Of a stretch of DNA of 64,000 nt, positions 36,964 to 46,411 are shown in pieces (within the stretch, counting starts at the first letter, position 1; each line of letters begins with the position of its first letter). Made by a program: the position numbers and the translations under genes. A model generated the notes under the pieces. That model saw only the letters and a program-made list of their open reading frames with translations, did not search any database and was not told where the DNA came from. Origin of the DNA: Pseudotabrizicola formosa (GTDB lineage Bacteria > Pseudomonadota > Alphaproteobacteria > Rhodobacterales > Rhodobacteraceae); NCBI RefSeq assembly GCF_002900965.1, contig NZ_PJOM01000005.1, positions 124,001-188,000 on the forward strand, read 5' to 3'.

Positions 36964-38649
36964 ATGACCCGCCACAACACCCGCGACATCTACCCCGCCA
37001 CCGGCACCGACATCACCTGCAAAAGCTGGCTGACCGAGGCCGCCCTGCGCATGCTGATGAACAACCTGCACCCCGATGTGGCCGAAAACCCGCATGAACT
37101 GGTGGTCTACGGCGGCATCGGTCGCGCCGCCCGCACATGGGAGGATTTTGACCGTATCTGCGCCTCCTTGCGTGACCTCGAGTCAGATGAAACCCTGCTG
37201 GTGCAATCCGGCAAGCCGGTCGGCATCTTCCGCACCCACACGGATGCCCCCCGCGTGCTGATCGCCAATTCCAACCTTGTCCCCCACTGGGCCACATGGG
37301 CGCATTTCCACGACCTCGATCGCAAGGGCCTGATGATGTACGGCCAGATGACCGCCGGGTCCTGGATCTACATCGGCACCCAAGGCATCGTGCAGGGCAC
37401 CTATGAGACCTTCGCCGAAGCCGGTCGCCAGCATTACGACGGCAGCCTGAAAGGCCGCTGGATTCTGACCGCGGGCCTGGGCGGCATGGGCGGCGCGCAA
37501 CCCCTTGCGGCGGTGATGGCAGGCGCCTGCTGCCTCGCCGTGGAATGCGACGAGACCCGCGCCGATTTCCGCATCCGCACCCGCTATTGCGACGCCAAGG
37601 CCCATACCTTGGATGAAGCCCTCGCCCTGATCGACCAATGGACCAAGGCGGGCGAGGCGAAATCCGTCGCCCTGATCGGCAATGCCGCAGACATCTTCCC
37701 CGAGATCTACCGCCGCATGCAAGCGGGCGAGCCGATGCCCAACACCCGCCCCGATATCGTCACCGACCAGACCTCGGCCCATGACCCGCTCAACGGCTAT
37801 CTGCCCCGCGGCTGGACCGTGGCCGAATGGCAGGCAAAACGCGAAACCGACCCCGCAGCGGTGGAGGCAGCCGCCCGCGCCTCGATGCGCGACCATGTGG
37901 CGGCGATGGTGGGCTTCTGGAACGCGGGCGTGCCGACGCTGGATTACGGCAACAACATCCGGCAGGTCGCCAAGGAAGAAGGCTTGGAAAACGCCTTTGC
38001 CTTCCCCGGCTTCGTCCCCGCCTATATCCGCCCGCTGTTCTGCAAAGGCATCGGCCCGTTCCGCTGGGTGGCCCTGTCGGGCGACCCCGAGGACATCTAC
38101 AAGACCGACGCCGCGATGAAGAAACTCTTCCCCGACAACACCCATCTGCACCGCTGGCTTGACATGGCGGCTGATCGCATCGCCTTTCAGGGCCTGCCCG
38201 CCCGCATCTGCTGGATCGGTCTGGGCGACCGCCACCGCGCCGGGCTGATGCTGAATGACATGGTCCGCAGCGGAGAGCTGAAAGCCCCCGTGGTGATCGG
38301 GCGCGACCATCTGGACTCCGGCTCCGTCGCCAGCCCAAACCGCGAGACCGAGGCGATGAAGGATGGCTCCGATGCCGTCTCCGACTGGCCGCTGCTGAAC
38401 GCCATGCTCAACGTGGCGGGCGGGGCCACATGGGTGTCGATCCACCATGGCGGCGGGGTGGGCATGGGGTTCAGCCAGCATGCGGGCGTGGTGATCGTGG
38501 CCGATGGCAGCGACGAGGCCGCCAAACGGCTTGAACGCGTGTTGTGGAACGACCCCGCCACCGGCGTCATGCGCCATGCCGATGCGGGCTATGACACAGC
38601 CCGCACCTGCGCCGCAGATCACGGGCTGCGCCTGCCGGGCCTCCTGTGA
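36964..38649 (+). CDS. hutU: urocanate hydratase HutU
   Basis: NAD+-dependent urocanase of 561 residues, the standard length. Conserved stretches include [52 protein letters not shown] (NAD+ binding), [14 protein letters not shown] and [13 protein letters not shown] around the catalytic cysteine. Starts 12 bp after hutG; it overlaps hutD by 4 bp. Confidence 0.96.
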   Translation: MTRHNTRDIYPATGTDITCKSWLTEAALRMLMNNLHPDVAENPHELVVYGGIGRAARTWEDFDRICASLRDLESDETLLVQSGKPVGIFRTHTDAPRVLIANSNLVPHWATWAHFHDLDRKGLMMYGQMTAGSWIYIGTQGIVQGTYETFAEAGRQHYDGSLKGRWILTAGLGGMGGAQPLAAVMAGACCLAVECDETRADFRIRTRYCDAKAHTLDEALALIDQWTKAGEAKSVALIGNAADIFPEIYRRMQAGEPMPNTRPDIVTDQTSAHDPLNGYLPRGWTVAEWQAKRETDPAAVEAAARASMRDHVAAMVGFWNAGVPTLDYGNNIRQVAKEEGLENAFAFPGFVPAYIRPLFCKGIGPFRWVALSGDPEDIYKTDAAMKKLFPDNTHLHRWLDMAADRIAFQGLPARICWIGLGDRHRAGLMLNDMVRSGELKAPVVIGRDHLDSGSVASPNRETEAMKDGSDAVSDWPLLNAMLNVAGGATWVSIHHGGGVGMGFSQHAGVVIVADGSDEAAKRLERVLWNDPATGVMRHADAGYDTARTCAADHGLRLPGLL

Positions 38650-39152
38650 ACGGCCTCTATCCCGCCGCCGCCCGCAGCTTCCGCCCGTGGAAGAACGGCG
38701 GCGGCCAGACGGCAGAGATCCTGTGCTGGCCCGAAGGGGCGGGCCTCAAAGACTTCACCCTGCGCCTCAGCACCGCGCGGGTGGAAACCTCCGGCCCGTT
38801 CTCGCTGACGGTGATCGAAGGCGGCGCCATGGTCCTGACCATCGACGGCAAGACCCACCCCCTCGGCCCCGGCAGCCCGCCTTTCGCCTTTGCCGGTGAT
38901 ACCCCCTGCACCGCGCAACTGACCGGGCCGCCGCTCCTTGATTTCAACGTGATGACCCGCCGCCCCCTGCGCGCGCGCGTTACCACCGGCCCCTTGGCCC
39001 CGGACGCCCGCTTTGCCCTGCTGCTGGCCCCCGCCGCCGGGCTGGCACGGCTGGATCTGCTGGATCTGCACCAGGCCGACCCAGGTCTGCTGGCGGCACT
39101 GACCGGCACCCCCGCCATCGCGGTCCACCTGCCTAGCCCGCCTCCGGCGTGA
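38646..39152 (+). CDS. hutD: HutD family protein
   Basis: Small protein of 168 residues with the HutD fingerprint: [14 protein letters not shown] near the N-terminus and FNVMTRRP in the centre; the fold is cupin-like. HutD is regularly found with hut genes and is thought to limit the level of histidine catabolism, but its exact role is not settled. It begins with GTG 38646 overlapping the hutU stop by 4 bp. Its 3' end overlaps the end of convergent hutC by 20 bp. Confidence 0.88.
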   Translation: MNGLYPAAARSFRPWKNGGGQTAEILCWPEGAGLKDFTLRLSTARVETSGPFSLTVIEGGAMVLTIDGKTHPLGPGSPPFAFAGDTPCTAQLTGPPLLDFNVMTRRPLRARVTTGPLAPDARFALLLAPAAGLARLDLLDLHQADPGLLAALTGTPAIAVHLPSPPPA

Positions 39153-39849
39153 ACCGGCTGACCAGCTGGTGCCTTGCGCCGGGGTAGGTCTGGCTGACCA
39201 GGGTCACCCAAAGCCCCGCACTCTCGGTCCGGCGGGTGACTTCCAGACAGGCCTCCCCCACCGGCAGCGCCAGGGCCCGCGCCATCGGCGCAGGCGCGTT
39301 CAGCGCCCTTATGCGGTGCTCGGCCGATGTCCACGGGATCTTGCGCAACAGCCATTGACCGGGGGCGACAGCACGAAAATCCTGCTCCAGCGCGGCAGGC
39401 GCGCTGACCGGGTTGATGATGCGCGCCTCATGGCAGAACGGTTGCTCTCCGGCATAATGCACCCCTTCCAGAGCCAGCACCTCGGTCGCAGCGTCAAGGC
39501 GCGCGGCCTGCATCTCATCCTTGCGCGGCGGGCGCAGCGCCCGCAGCGTCAGCGCAAACCGCCACTCCAGACCAAGTGCGCGCACCTCGGCCTCGATATC
39601 GGGAATCGCCATCACCGCCGCCTGCGCCATCGGCTGCGCCACAAAGGTGCCCAGCTTCTTGCGCCGCACCAGAAAGCCTTCGCGGGTCAGCTGGCCCAGC
39701 ACCTTGTTCATCGTCATCCGCGACACGCCATGGCGTTCCGCCAAAGCCGTCTCGAACGGCAGTTGAAACCCCGGCGGCCAGTCACCACCGGTGATCCTGT
39801 CGCGCAACTCTGCAAGGATGCGGTCGTGATGGGTGGTGCGGCTGTCCAC
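39133..39849 (-). CDS. hutC: histidine utilisation repressor HutC (GntR family)
   Basis: Regulator of 238 residues. N-terminal winged helix (RILAELRDRITGGDWPPGFQLPFETALAERHGVSRMTMNKVLGQL) and a UTRA ligand-binding domain (about residues 80-238). HutC proteins repress hut genes and are released by urocanate. Start chosen at GTG 39849 (VDSRTTHHDRIL) with GAGG upstream; a TTG at 39903 would give an 18-residue extension. Convergent with hutD and overlapping it at the 3' ends. Likely operator in the hutF-hutI divergent region. Confidence 0.9.
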   Translation of the reverse strand: MDSRTTHHDRILAELRDRITGGDWPPGFQLPFETALAERHGVSRMTMNKVLGQLTREGFLVRRKKLGTFVAQPMAQAAVMAIPDIEAEVRALGLEWRFALTLRALRPPRKDEMQAARLDAATEVLALEGVHYAGEQPFCHEARIINPVSAPAALEQDFRAVAPGQWLLRKIPWTSAEHRIRALNAPAPMARALALPVGEACLEVTRRTESAGLWVTLVSQTYPGARHQLVSRFTPEAG

Positions 39850-39912
39850 TTGGCCCTCGCTCTGGTCAGGGACCAACCTAGACGCGCGGGGCAGGGGGAA
39901 CAAGCGGCGGGC

Positions 39913-41046
39913 TCAGGGCATCTTGCTGGCGATATAATTGGCGAATTCGAAATTCGGCCGCTCCAGATGGCTCAGCGCCCCGGGGGTGGACAGATCCGCA
40001 CACAGCCCCCGGTACACCCGTTCCACACAGCCCTTGTCTTCCACATTCACATCATCCAGCAGCGCCTTCAGCGCCGCGAAATGCGCCGGGGCCTCCGGGT
40101 CCGCCGCCCAATCGGGCGCAAGGCCGCCGCCAAACAGCACATGCACCTTGCCCGGCCCGTCGGGCGTCAGGCACAGATACCAGAAATACCCCGGCGTCAG
40201 GGTGATCAAGAGGGCAGGGTAGATCGACAACAACCAGGTGATCCGCCGCTCCTCCCCCACCAGCGTGGTGTTTGACGGATGCGCCAGCGTCAGCGGCAGG
40301 GAGTCATTCTTGACGATGTAATGGTAATTGAACGCCGGAAACCCTTCGGGGCAGGTCATCTTGAGCAGATCCACCGTGCCGCCGATCGTGTCCTGATGGC
40401 AGACCGGCAGGTGATAGCTTTCCATGAAATTCTCGGCCAGCACCTTCCAGTTGGTGTTCCAGTGAAACTCCTCACGGAACGCCTCCACATATTTCCCCAT
40501 ATCCAGATAGCCGACCAGATCCTCCACATCGCGCAGCACCTCTGCGGGGGGCGGCGCATCCGGGTTCAGCGTGACCATGATCCAGCCCAGCCAATCCTCC
40601 ACCCGCACCTTGGGCAGCGCGATCTGGTCCTTGCAGAACGATTCATTGAGCGTCATCGCAGGCGCCCCGCGCAAGCTGCCGTCAAGGTTATAGGTCCAGG
40701 CATGATAGGGGCAGACGATGGCCCGTGTATTGCCGCGCCCTTCCAGCAGCGTGCTCATCCGGTGGCGGCAAACATTGGACAACCCCCGCAGCACGCCCTC
40801 ACGGTCGCGCAGGATGATGATCGGCTCGCCCGAGATTTCCATCGTCAGGTAATCGCCGGGGTTGGGCAGCGCATCGGCCCGCCCGGCACACAGCCAGTCG
40901 CGGGCAAAGATATGCTCCTCCTCCAGCGCCGCAAACTCCGGCGAGGTATAGACCGATTTCGGCATCGCCTTTGCCCGCGCGAAGGGCTGCGCCACATTGG
41001 CGCGCAATTCGGCAAGGGGGGTCAGCTCCGGGTCGTGGCGGGTCAT
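39913..41046 (-). CDS. Rieske non-haem iron oxygenase, alpha subunit, substrate unknown
   Basis: Oxygenase of 377 residues. Rieske ligands C93-x-H95 (CRHRMS) and C112-x2-H115 (CPYHAW); the catalytic iron site is in NWKVLAENFMESYHLPVCH, with H212 and H217. The closest textbook relatives are choline/carnitine-type and ring-hydroxylating monooxygenases. It has no reductase gene beside it. Start at ATG 41046 with GGAGGT upstream. It lies 120 bp after the FAD monooxygenase gene on the same strand and ends the unknown LysR locus. Substrate is probably an amine or quaternary ammonium compound, by context only. Confidence 0.82.
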   Translation of the reverse strand: MTRHDPELTPLAELRANVAQPFARAKAMPKSVYTSPEFAALEEEHIFARDWLCAGRADALPNPGDYLTMEISGEPIIILRDREGVLRGLSNVCRHRMSTLLEGRGNTRAIVCPYHAWTYNLDGSLRGAPAMTLNESFCKDQIALPKVRVEDWLGWIMVTLNPDAPPPAEVLRDVEDLVGYLDMGKYVEAFREEFHWNTNWKVLAENFMESYHLPVCHQDTIGGTVDLLKMTCPEGFPAFNYHYIVKNDSLPLTLAHPSNTTLVGEERRITWLLSIYPALLITLTPGYFWYLCLTPDGPGKVHVLFGGGLAPDWAADPEAPAHFAALKALLDDVNVEDKGCVERVYRGLCADLSTPGALSHLERPNFEFANYIASKMP

Positions 41047-41166
41047 CAGACACCTCCGTCTGCCATGGGTTCCTGTGTCAGAATGCGCAAGCATCGCCTC
41101 TCGGGCAAGCGCGCTGTGGCCGGATCGCCGTCCTTTGCGCGCGGCATCGGCCGGGGTGCCTGCGGC

Positions 41167-42399
41167 TCAGGCATGTGCAGGCACCCGCGCCGCAATATGC
41201 GCGGCCAGCCGTTCCGCATCGCGCCAGGCCCCCCAGATGAAGGCCGACCCCCGGCACGACAGCCAGGGCAGCCCGACGAAATACAACCCCGGCACCTGCG
41301 CCACGCCCTCGCGGTGCAGCGGGCGGCCCTGCGCGTCGAAGGCATCAATCTTGATCCAGCCATAATCCAGCGCATAGCCCGTGGCCCAGACAATGCTGGT
41401 CACCCCCTCTGCCGCCAGATCCAGCGACAGCCGGGGCTGCGTCACACAACCCGGCAAGGGCGCAAATACCCGCGCGCTTGGCTCCTCGGGCAAGCTCAAC
41501 CCATGGGCGGCGGCATAGGCATCCGCCTCATCCAGCACCGACAGGTAATTGGCATCCCCCCGCGCGATGTTCTGCGCCAGATCACCGTTCACCGTCACCG
41601 CCCCATCGGCAAAGCCATTGGCCCGCCCCAGCAGCACCACGCCCTGCGCGGCCAGCCGGCGGAAATCCATCGTCTGCCCGCCATAGGCCCCGCTGACCGC
41701 AATCGTCACATGCTCGGTCCCCGGTTCCTTGGCCTTGGCGTCCCACTTGCCCAGTTTCCCCAGCCACCAGACGAAATCCTGCCCCCGGTAGCGCCGTGGC
41801 GGGCGGTCATGCGGCCCGACCGACAGAAACACCTGACGCCCCGACCGCTGCAATTCCTCGGCAATCTGCGCGCCCGACGATCCCGCCCCCACCACCAGCA
41901 CCGCCCCCGCAGGCAACTGGCCGGGCGCCTTGTACGCGCTGGAGTGCAGCTGCATCAGCCCCGCCCGCGCCGGCACCATGTCGGGGATCAGCGGCTTCTG
42001 GAACGGCCCGGTGGCCACCACCACCTGCGCGGCTTCGATCACCCCGTCCCGGGTTTCCGCGCGAAACCCCGCCGCCGTGCGGTGCAGCGCCACCACCTCC
42101 ACCCCGCAGCGCACGGGGGCGTTGATCTTCGCCGCAAAGGCCTCGAAATACGCCGCCACCTGCTCTTTCCCGGCAAAGGCATCCGGGTCCAACCCTTCAA
42201 ATTCCTGTCCGGGAAAGCGGTCATGCCAGGCCGGGCCATTGGCCACCAGCGACTCCCAGCGTTCCGACCGCCAGCGTTCGGCAATCCGCGCGCGTTCCAG
42301 CACCAGATGCGGCACGCCCCGTTGCGCCAGATGGGCCGAGGTCGCAATCCCGGCCTGACCGGCCCCGATCACCAATGTGTTGACAGTCTCCACAGCCAT
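41167..42399 (-). CDS. FAD/NAD(P)-dependent flavin monooxygenase (CzcO/FMO-like)
   Basis: Flavoprotein of 410 residues with an N-terminal FAD motif GAGQAGIATSAHL, a second nucleotide motif GAGSSGAQIAEEL and the ATGY element (VWATGYALDYGW) seen in flavin-containing monooxygenases. These enzymes N- or S-oxygenate or hydroxylate small molecules. Start at ATG 42399 with AAAGGG upstream. The LysR-type palindrome GCTTAGG-N5-CCTAAGC is centred 89 bp upstream, overlapping the end of the lysR gene. Substrate unknown. Confidence 0.82.
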   Translation of the reverse strand: MAVETVNTLVIGAGQAGIATSAHLAQRGVPHLVLERARIAERWRSERWESLVANGPAWHDRFPGQEFEGLDPDAFAGKEQVAAYFEAFAAKINAPVRCGVEVVALHRTAAGFRAETRDGVIEAAQVVVATGPFQKPLIPDMVPARAGLMQLHSSAYKAPGQLPAGAVLVVGAGSSGAQIAEELQRSGRQVFLSVGPHDRPPRRYRGQDFVWWLGKLGKWDAKAKEPGTEHVTIAVSGAYGGQTMDFRRLAAQGVVLLGRANGFADGAVTVNGDLAQNIARGDANYLSVLDEADAYAAAHGLSLPEEPSARVFAPLPGCVTQPRLSLDLAAEGVTSIVWATGYALDYGWIKIDAFDAQGRPLHREGVAQVPGLYFVGLPWLSCRGSAFIWGAWRDAERLAAHIAARVPAHA

Positions 42400-42478
42400 C
42401 GGCCACCCTTTCCGCAACAGGATGCCCACAGACTACCCCGCCCCCTGCTTTGGAAAAACCATGACCTGTCTTAGCTTT

Positions 42479-42497
42479 GCTTAGGCACCGCCTAAGC
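42479..42497. promoter_or_regulatory. LysR-type operator, copy 1 (upstream of the FAD monooxygenase)
   Basis: GCTTAGG-CACCG-CCTAAGC, a perfect 7-bp palindrome with 5-bp spacer that contains the T-N11-A LysR box. Centre at 42488, 89 bp before the monooxygenase start codon. It covers the stop codon of lysR. The same palindrome recurs at 44625. Confidence 0.75.
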
Positions 42498-43436
42498 GCC
42501 GGGGTCCACAACCGGGCGCAGGCTGCGCACCTTGTCGGGCGTCAGCGCCTCGCGGCAATGGGTCACAAAGCTGCGCACCGTCAGCGCGGCCTGCGCCCCC
42601 GGCGTCAGGATCAGCCCCAGCCGCATCGGCCGCACCGCCCCCACCAGCGGCACAAAGCGCAGCGGCTGGCCATCGGGCGACCGGTCCGACCAAGGCCGGA
42701 TATTGGCGATGGAATAGCCAAAGCCTTGCCCGACAAGGCTTTGCATCACCCCCATGTCCCGCGTCCGCTCCACGATTCGCGGCTTGACCCCATCCGCCTC
42801 AAAGCAGGACAGGAAATAATCGGCCGACAAGGGCAGATCCAGCAGCACCATCGGATGCGCGGCCAGATCCTGCGGGGTCACAGTCTCGCACCCGGCCAGC
42901 GGATGGCCAACCGCCAGCACGGCATAGGGGGTCAAGCTGACCAGCGGCACAAATTCAAGCTCCGCTGGGATGTTGAGGTCATAGCCCAAGGCGGCGTCCA
43001 GCGTCCCCTTGCGCAAGCCGTCATACAGCTCTGGCTGGTCGCCTTCGGACTGGTGAAACGCCACCTGCGGATGCAACAGCGTGAAACTGCGCCGCAGCTG
43101 CGGCAGAATCACCTGCGCAAAGGTGATCAGCCCGCCCACATGCAGCCGCCCCTGCACCGTCTGCGTGATCGCCCCCGCCAGATCGGTCAACTGCCCCGCC
43201 TGCGCCAGAACCTGCCGCGCGTGGTCAGACAGCTGCCGCCCCGCACTGGTCAGCGACAACCCCTGCGCATGGCGGCGCACAAACAGCTGCACCCCGAATT
43301 CCTGCTCCAGATGCGCAATCGCGGCCGAGATTGAAGGCGACGACACATTCACCCGCTCCGCCGCCAGCGCAATCGACCCGGCCTCGCCCACCGCGACCAG
43401 GTATTCCAGCTGCCGAAGGGTGAATCGCAGGGGCAT
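42492..43436 (-). CDS. LysR-family transcriptional regulator
   Basis: Regulator of 314 residues. N-terminal helix-turn-helix (FTLRQLEYLVAVGEAGSIALAAERVNVSSPSISAAIAHLEQEFG), then a periplasmic-binding-like effector domain from about residue 90. Start at ATG 43436 with AAGG upstream. It sits inside the locus it probably controls, between DUF1028 and the monooxygenase. The two identical palindromes at 42479 and 44625 are its best binding-site candidates. Effector unknown. Confidence 0.9.
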   Translation of the reverse strand: MPLRFTLRQLEYLVAVGEAGSIALAAERVNVSSPSISAAIAHLEQEFGVQLFVRRHAQGLSLTSAGRQLSDHARQVLAQAGQLTDLAGAITQTVQGRLHVGGLITFAQVILPQLRRSFTLLHPQVAFHQSEGDQPELYDGLRKGTLDAALGYDLNIPAELEFVPLVSLTPYAVLAVGHPLAGCETVTPQDLAAHPMVLLDLPLSADYFLSCFEADGVKPRIVERTRDMGVMQSLVGQGFGYSIANIRPWSDRSPDGQPLRFVPLVGAVRPMRLGLILTPGAQAALTVRSFVTHCREALTPDKVRSLRPVVDPGA

Positions 43437-43455
43437 GGCGGCCTTTCAGACGGGA

Positions 43456-44127
43456 TCATTCATCGCCGGGCACCCCATAGCTGGGGGCGGCGCTCGGGTC
43501 TGTCGCGCGTTGCACATAGGCCTGCATCTGCGGATGATACACCTCCCACGCCGCCCGCAGCATCCCGATTGGGTCATCCGCCCAGTCGATCCGCAGATCG
43601 GCCAGCGGCCAGCTCAACCGGTCCGCCAGCATCAGCCCGGCGGAATGCACCGGCCCCGCCTCGCCCCCCGCCGCCAGCCCCGCCTCCAGCGCCAGCATCA
43701 GCCGCGCCCCCAGATCGCCCGTCGCGGCCTCAAACCCCGCAACCATGGCGGCGGGAACGGCCTCATGCGCCAACAGATTGCCCCCCGCCGCACAATCCAC
43801 ACCCGCCGCCTCGCCCCATACCCCCAACACCTGCCGCCCGGAATGAAGGGCGGTATGCCCCTGCGCATCGATCACCAGCAATTGCCGGTAATCGATATGC
43901 GCCCGCCCCGCCGTCACCCTTGCCAAAGCCTCCGGCGCAGATCGCCCGGCTGCCATCTGATCCAGCAGCATCGGCCCCAGGCCTGGATCGGTCACATTCT
44001 GGCTTGCCACCGCCCCCACCCCGGCCCGCACATGCGCACAGCGCGCCGCCACGGCAGGCGAGGATGAGGCGATAACCATGCCGAACTGGCCGGTGCGCGC
44101 ACAGCGCGCGATCAGCGAAAACGTCAT
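43456..44127 (-). CDS. DUF1028 family protein (putative Ntn-type hydrolase)
   Basis: Protein of 223 residues with the DUF1028 signature: TFSLIARCARTGQFGMVIASSSPAVAARC at the start, VGAVASQNVTDPGLG, and GNLLAHEAVPAAM. The family resembles N-terminal nucleophile hydrolases but has no firmly established reaction; it is often found with RidA proteins and amidohydrolases in amine or amide catabolic loci. It starts 4 bp after the RidA stop and is followed by lysR. Confidence 0.85.
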   Translation of the reverse strand: MTFSLIARCARTGQFGMVIASSSPAVAARCAHVRAGVGAVASQNVTDPGLGPMLLDQMAAGRSAPEALARVTAGRAHIDYRQLLVIDAQGHTALHSGRQVLGVWGEAAGVDCAAGGNLLAHEAVPAAMVAGFEAATGDLGARLMLALEAGLAAGGEAGPVHSAGLMLADRLSWPLADLRIDWADDPIGMLRAAWEVYHPQMQAYVQRATDPSAAPSYGVPGDE

Positions 44128-44131
44128 GGCG

Positions 44132-44545
44132 CTAATCCGGGATCACGGCGGTGCCGTCAATCTCCACCAGCCAGTCCGGCCGCGCCAGCGCGGTCACCAC
44201 CACCCCGGTGGAAACCGGATGCACATCCTTGATATATTCGCCCATGGTCCGGTACACCGCCTCGCGGTGGCGCACATCGGTCAGGTAGACCACCACCTTG
44301 CACAGATGTTCCATGCTGCCACCCACCTCCTCCAGCAGCTGCCGGATGTTCTGCATCACCTTATGGGTCTGCTCCACCGGGTCATGGCTGCCGATGTTCT
44401 GCGCGGTGTCCAGATCCTGCGGGCACTGGCCGCGCAGGAACACCATGCGCCCGCGCGCCACCACGGCCTGCGCCAGATCATTGTCCAGCTTCTGTTCGGG
44501 ATAGGTGTCCTTGGTGTTGAACTTGCGGTGGCGGGTATGGGCCAT
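44132..44545 (-). CDS. RidA (YjgF/YER057c/UK114) family protein
   Basis: Protein of 137 residues of the RidA superfamily, whose members hydrolyse reactive enamines/imines or act on related aminoacrylate-like intermediates. Visible: VVARGRMVFLRGQCPQD, THKVMQNIRQLLEEVGGSMEHLCKVVVYLTD and HPVSTGVVVTALARPDWLVEID. Start at ATG 44545 with AGAGG upstream. The LysR palindrome copy 2 is centred 89 bp upstream. Probably co-transcribed with DUF1028. Confidence 0.88.
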   Translation of the reverse strand: MAHTRHRKFNTKDTYPEQKLDNDLAQAVVARGRMVFLRGQCPQDLDTAQNIGSHDPVEQTHKVMQNIRQLLEEVGGSMEHLCKVVVYLTDVRHREAVYRTMGEYIKDVHPVSTGVVVTALARPDWLVEIDGTAVIPD

Positions 44546-44624
44546 GGGAACCTCTGTGATCGGGGGCGATGCCGCAGCATGCACCCTCCGTGGCTAAAGA
44601 AAAAGCACGGCATCCTGTCCCGCT

Positions 44625-44643
44625 GCTTAGGTTTTTCCTAAGC
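44625..44643. promoter_or_regulatory. LysR-type operator, copy 2 (upstream of the RidA gene)
   Basis: GCTTAGG-TTTTT-CCTAAGC, with the same arms as copy 1. Centre at 44634, 89 bp before the RidA start codon, the same distance as copy 1 from its gene. On the gene-sense strand both sites are followed within about 20 nt by ACAGG. Confidence 0.75.
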
Positions 44644-44754
44644 CGGCACCTCCGCCCCTTGCGCACAAACGTCATGACGTAAACCATACGCAGGCCAGAC
44701 ATGGATCAGACGCAAATCATACCTGAAATTTCAAGCATTTTCAGACGCTTGCCG

Positions 44755-46410
44755 TCACATCGCCTGATGCGTGATCCGCCCGCCGCAAACCGTCAGCGCG
44801 ATGGGGGTGGACCCAAAGGCCTCGGGCGCCAGCGCCTCCACATCGGCGTCAATCATCACCAGATCCGCCGCCATCCCGGGCACCAGCCGCCCGACCAGCG
44901 TGTCCCGATGCGCCGCCCAGGCCCCGCCCGCGGTATAGGCGTGCAGGCTGGCCATCAGCCCCACCCGCTCATCGGCGCATCCGTCATAGGGCGCGCGCGT
45001 CAGCGCCGCCTGCAAGCCGCGCATCACCGATACATCGGTCACGGGCCAGTCACTGGCAAAGGCCAGTGCAGCCCCTTGATCCGCAAGGGTTTTCCACAGA
45101 TACGCATCCTGCCATCGCGCCTGCCCGATCCGCTCCAGCGTCGGCATCAGCGGAAAATCCATCGCGCCGGGCGGGTGCGGCGGTTGCAGGCTGGCGGTAA
45201 TGCCAAGCGCGCCAAGCCGGGGGATATCGGCAGGGTCGATCAGCTCGATATGCTCAATCCGGTGCCGGCTGTCGCGGCGGCCATTGGCCTGTTGCGCGGC
45301 CTCATAGCCGTTGATCGTGGTGCGCACCGCCCCGTCTCCGATCGCATGGACCGCAATCTGCAGGCCGCGCCGGTCGATCTCTGTGGCGATCCGATTGAAA
45401 ATATCTTGCGAAAACAATGGCTCAGACCGATGCCCGGGCTGGTCCGGATAATCACGGATCATAAAGGCCGTCCGGCTGTCGACCACCCCATCCATGAACA
45501 TCTTCACAAAACCCGCTTGCAACCAGTCATCGTTGAAGTCGCGGGTCATCGCCTCGGCCCGGTCCAGCGCCGACAGGTCCATATGCGGCTTGAAGTGGAA
45601 CGGCACCTTCACCCGCGCGGTCAGCCGCCCCTCGGCCTGCATTTCTCGCAGCAATTCAAGCGTATAGCGGTTGCCATCCATGTTCACCATGCTGGTGATG
45701 CCATGCGCCGCACAGTGCCGCAGCCCCGCCTCGATCTTCGCCTTGTCAATCGCCCGCTCCGCCGCGTTGGGCGGTGATGCAGGTTCCTCGCCGGTCGCAA
45801 TGCCAAGGTTCAGCCGCGCCTCACCCCCAAGGGCAATCACCGGCGCAAAGGCTTCAAATTCAAGCAGTTCCCCGGTGGCCATGCCATCGGACCCCATCAC
45901 CACCTCATGCCCATGGGGCGTGTCCAGCCCATGCAGAATGCCCGCTGCGCGCAGGGCCGCCGTATTGGCCCAGACGGTGTGATGGTCATGCGAGGTCATC
46001 GCAATCGGGCGGTCGGGCAGGATCGCATCCAGATCATGCCGGGTGACCGGATGATCCAGCATGGCATAATCCGCCCCTTGGGCCATCAGCAGCGGCCGGT
46101 CCGGATGTGCCGCGCCAAACCGCCGGAACGCATCCGTCAAAGCCTCCATCCCATGCAGGCCCGACACATGCAGATGCCCCAGCTCGGCCCCGCCCAGCAC
46201 CAGATGCAGGTGGCTTTCCACAAAGCCCGGCAACACGGTACGTCCTTTCGCATCAATGACTTGCGTGGCCGGCCCCGCCAGAGCCTCCACTTCGGCGCGC
46301 GTGCCAAGGGCAAGGATGCGCCCCGCCGCAATGGCCACCGCTTCGGCACGAGGGCGGGTGGCGTCCATCGTCAGGACGCGGGCATTGGTCACGATCAGAT
46401 CGGGTGTCAT
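44755..46410 (-). CDS. YtcJ-like metal-dependent amidohydrolase
   Basis: Amidohydrolase of 551 residues. Metal site VLPGFVESHLHLVLGG, then MTSHDHHTVWANTAALRAAGI, the lysine region AGFVKMFMDGVVDSRTAF, IAVHAIGDGAV and the C-terminal FASDWPVTDVSV, all as in YtcJ/NfdA-type enzymes that hydrolyse N-formyl or other N-acyl amides. Start at ATG 46410, 1 bp after the amidase stop. The substrate is unknown; pairing with an amidase implies two successive amide cleavages. Confidence 0.85.
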   Translation of the reverse strand: MTPDLIVTNARVLTMDATRPRAEAVAIAAGRILALGTRAEVEALAGPATQVIDAKGRTVLPGFVESHLHLVLGGAELGHLHVSGLHGMEALTDAFRRFGAAHPDRPLLMAQGADYAMLDHPVTRHDLDAILPDRPIAMTSHDHHTVWANTAALRAAGILHGLDTPHGHEVVMGSDGMATGELLEFEAFAPVIALGGEARLNLGIATGEEPASPPNAAERAIDKAKIEAGLRHCAAHGITSMVNMDGNRYTLELLREMQAEGRLTARVKVPFHFKPHMDLSALDRAEAMTRDFNDDWLQAGFVKMFMDGVVDSRTAFMIRDYPDQPGHRSEPLFSQDIFNRIATEIDRRGLQIAVHAIGDGAVRTTINGYEAAQQANGRRDSRHRIEHIELIDPADIPRLGALGITASLQPPHPPGAMDFPLMPTLERIGQARWQDAYLWKTLADQGAALAFASDWPVTDVSVMRGLQAALTRAPYDGCADERVGLMASLHAYTAGGAWAAHRDTLVGRLVPGMAADLVMIDADVEALAPEAFGSTPIALTVCGGRITHQAM

Positions 46411-46411
46411 C

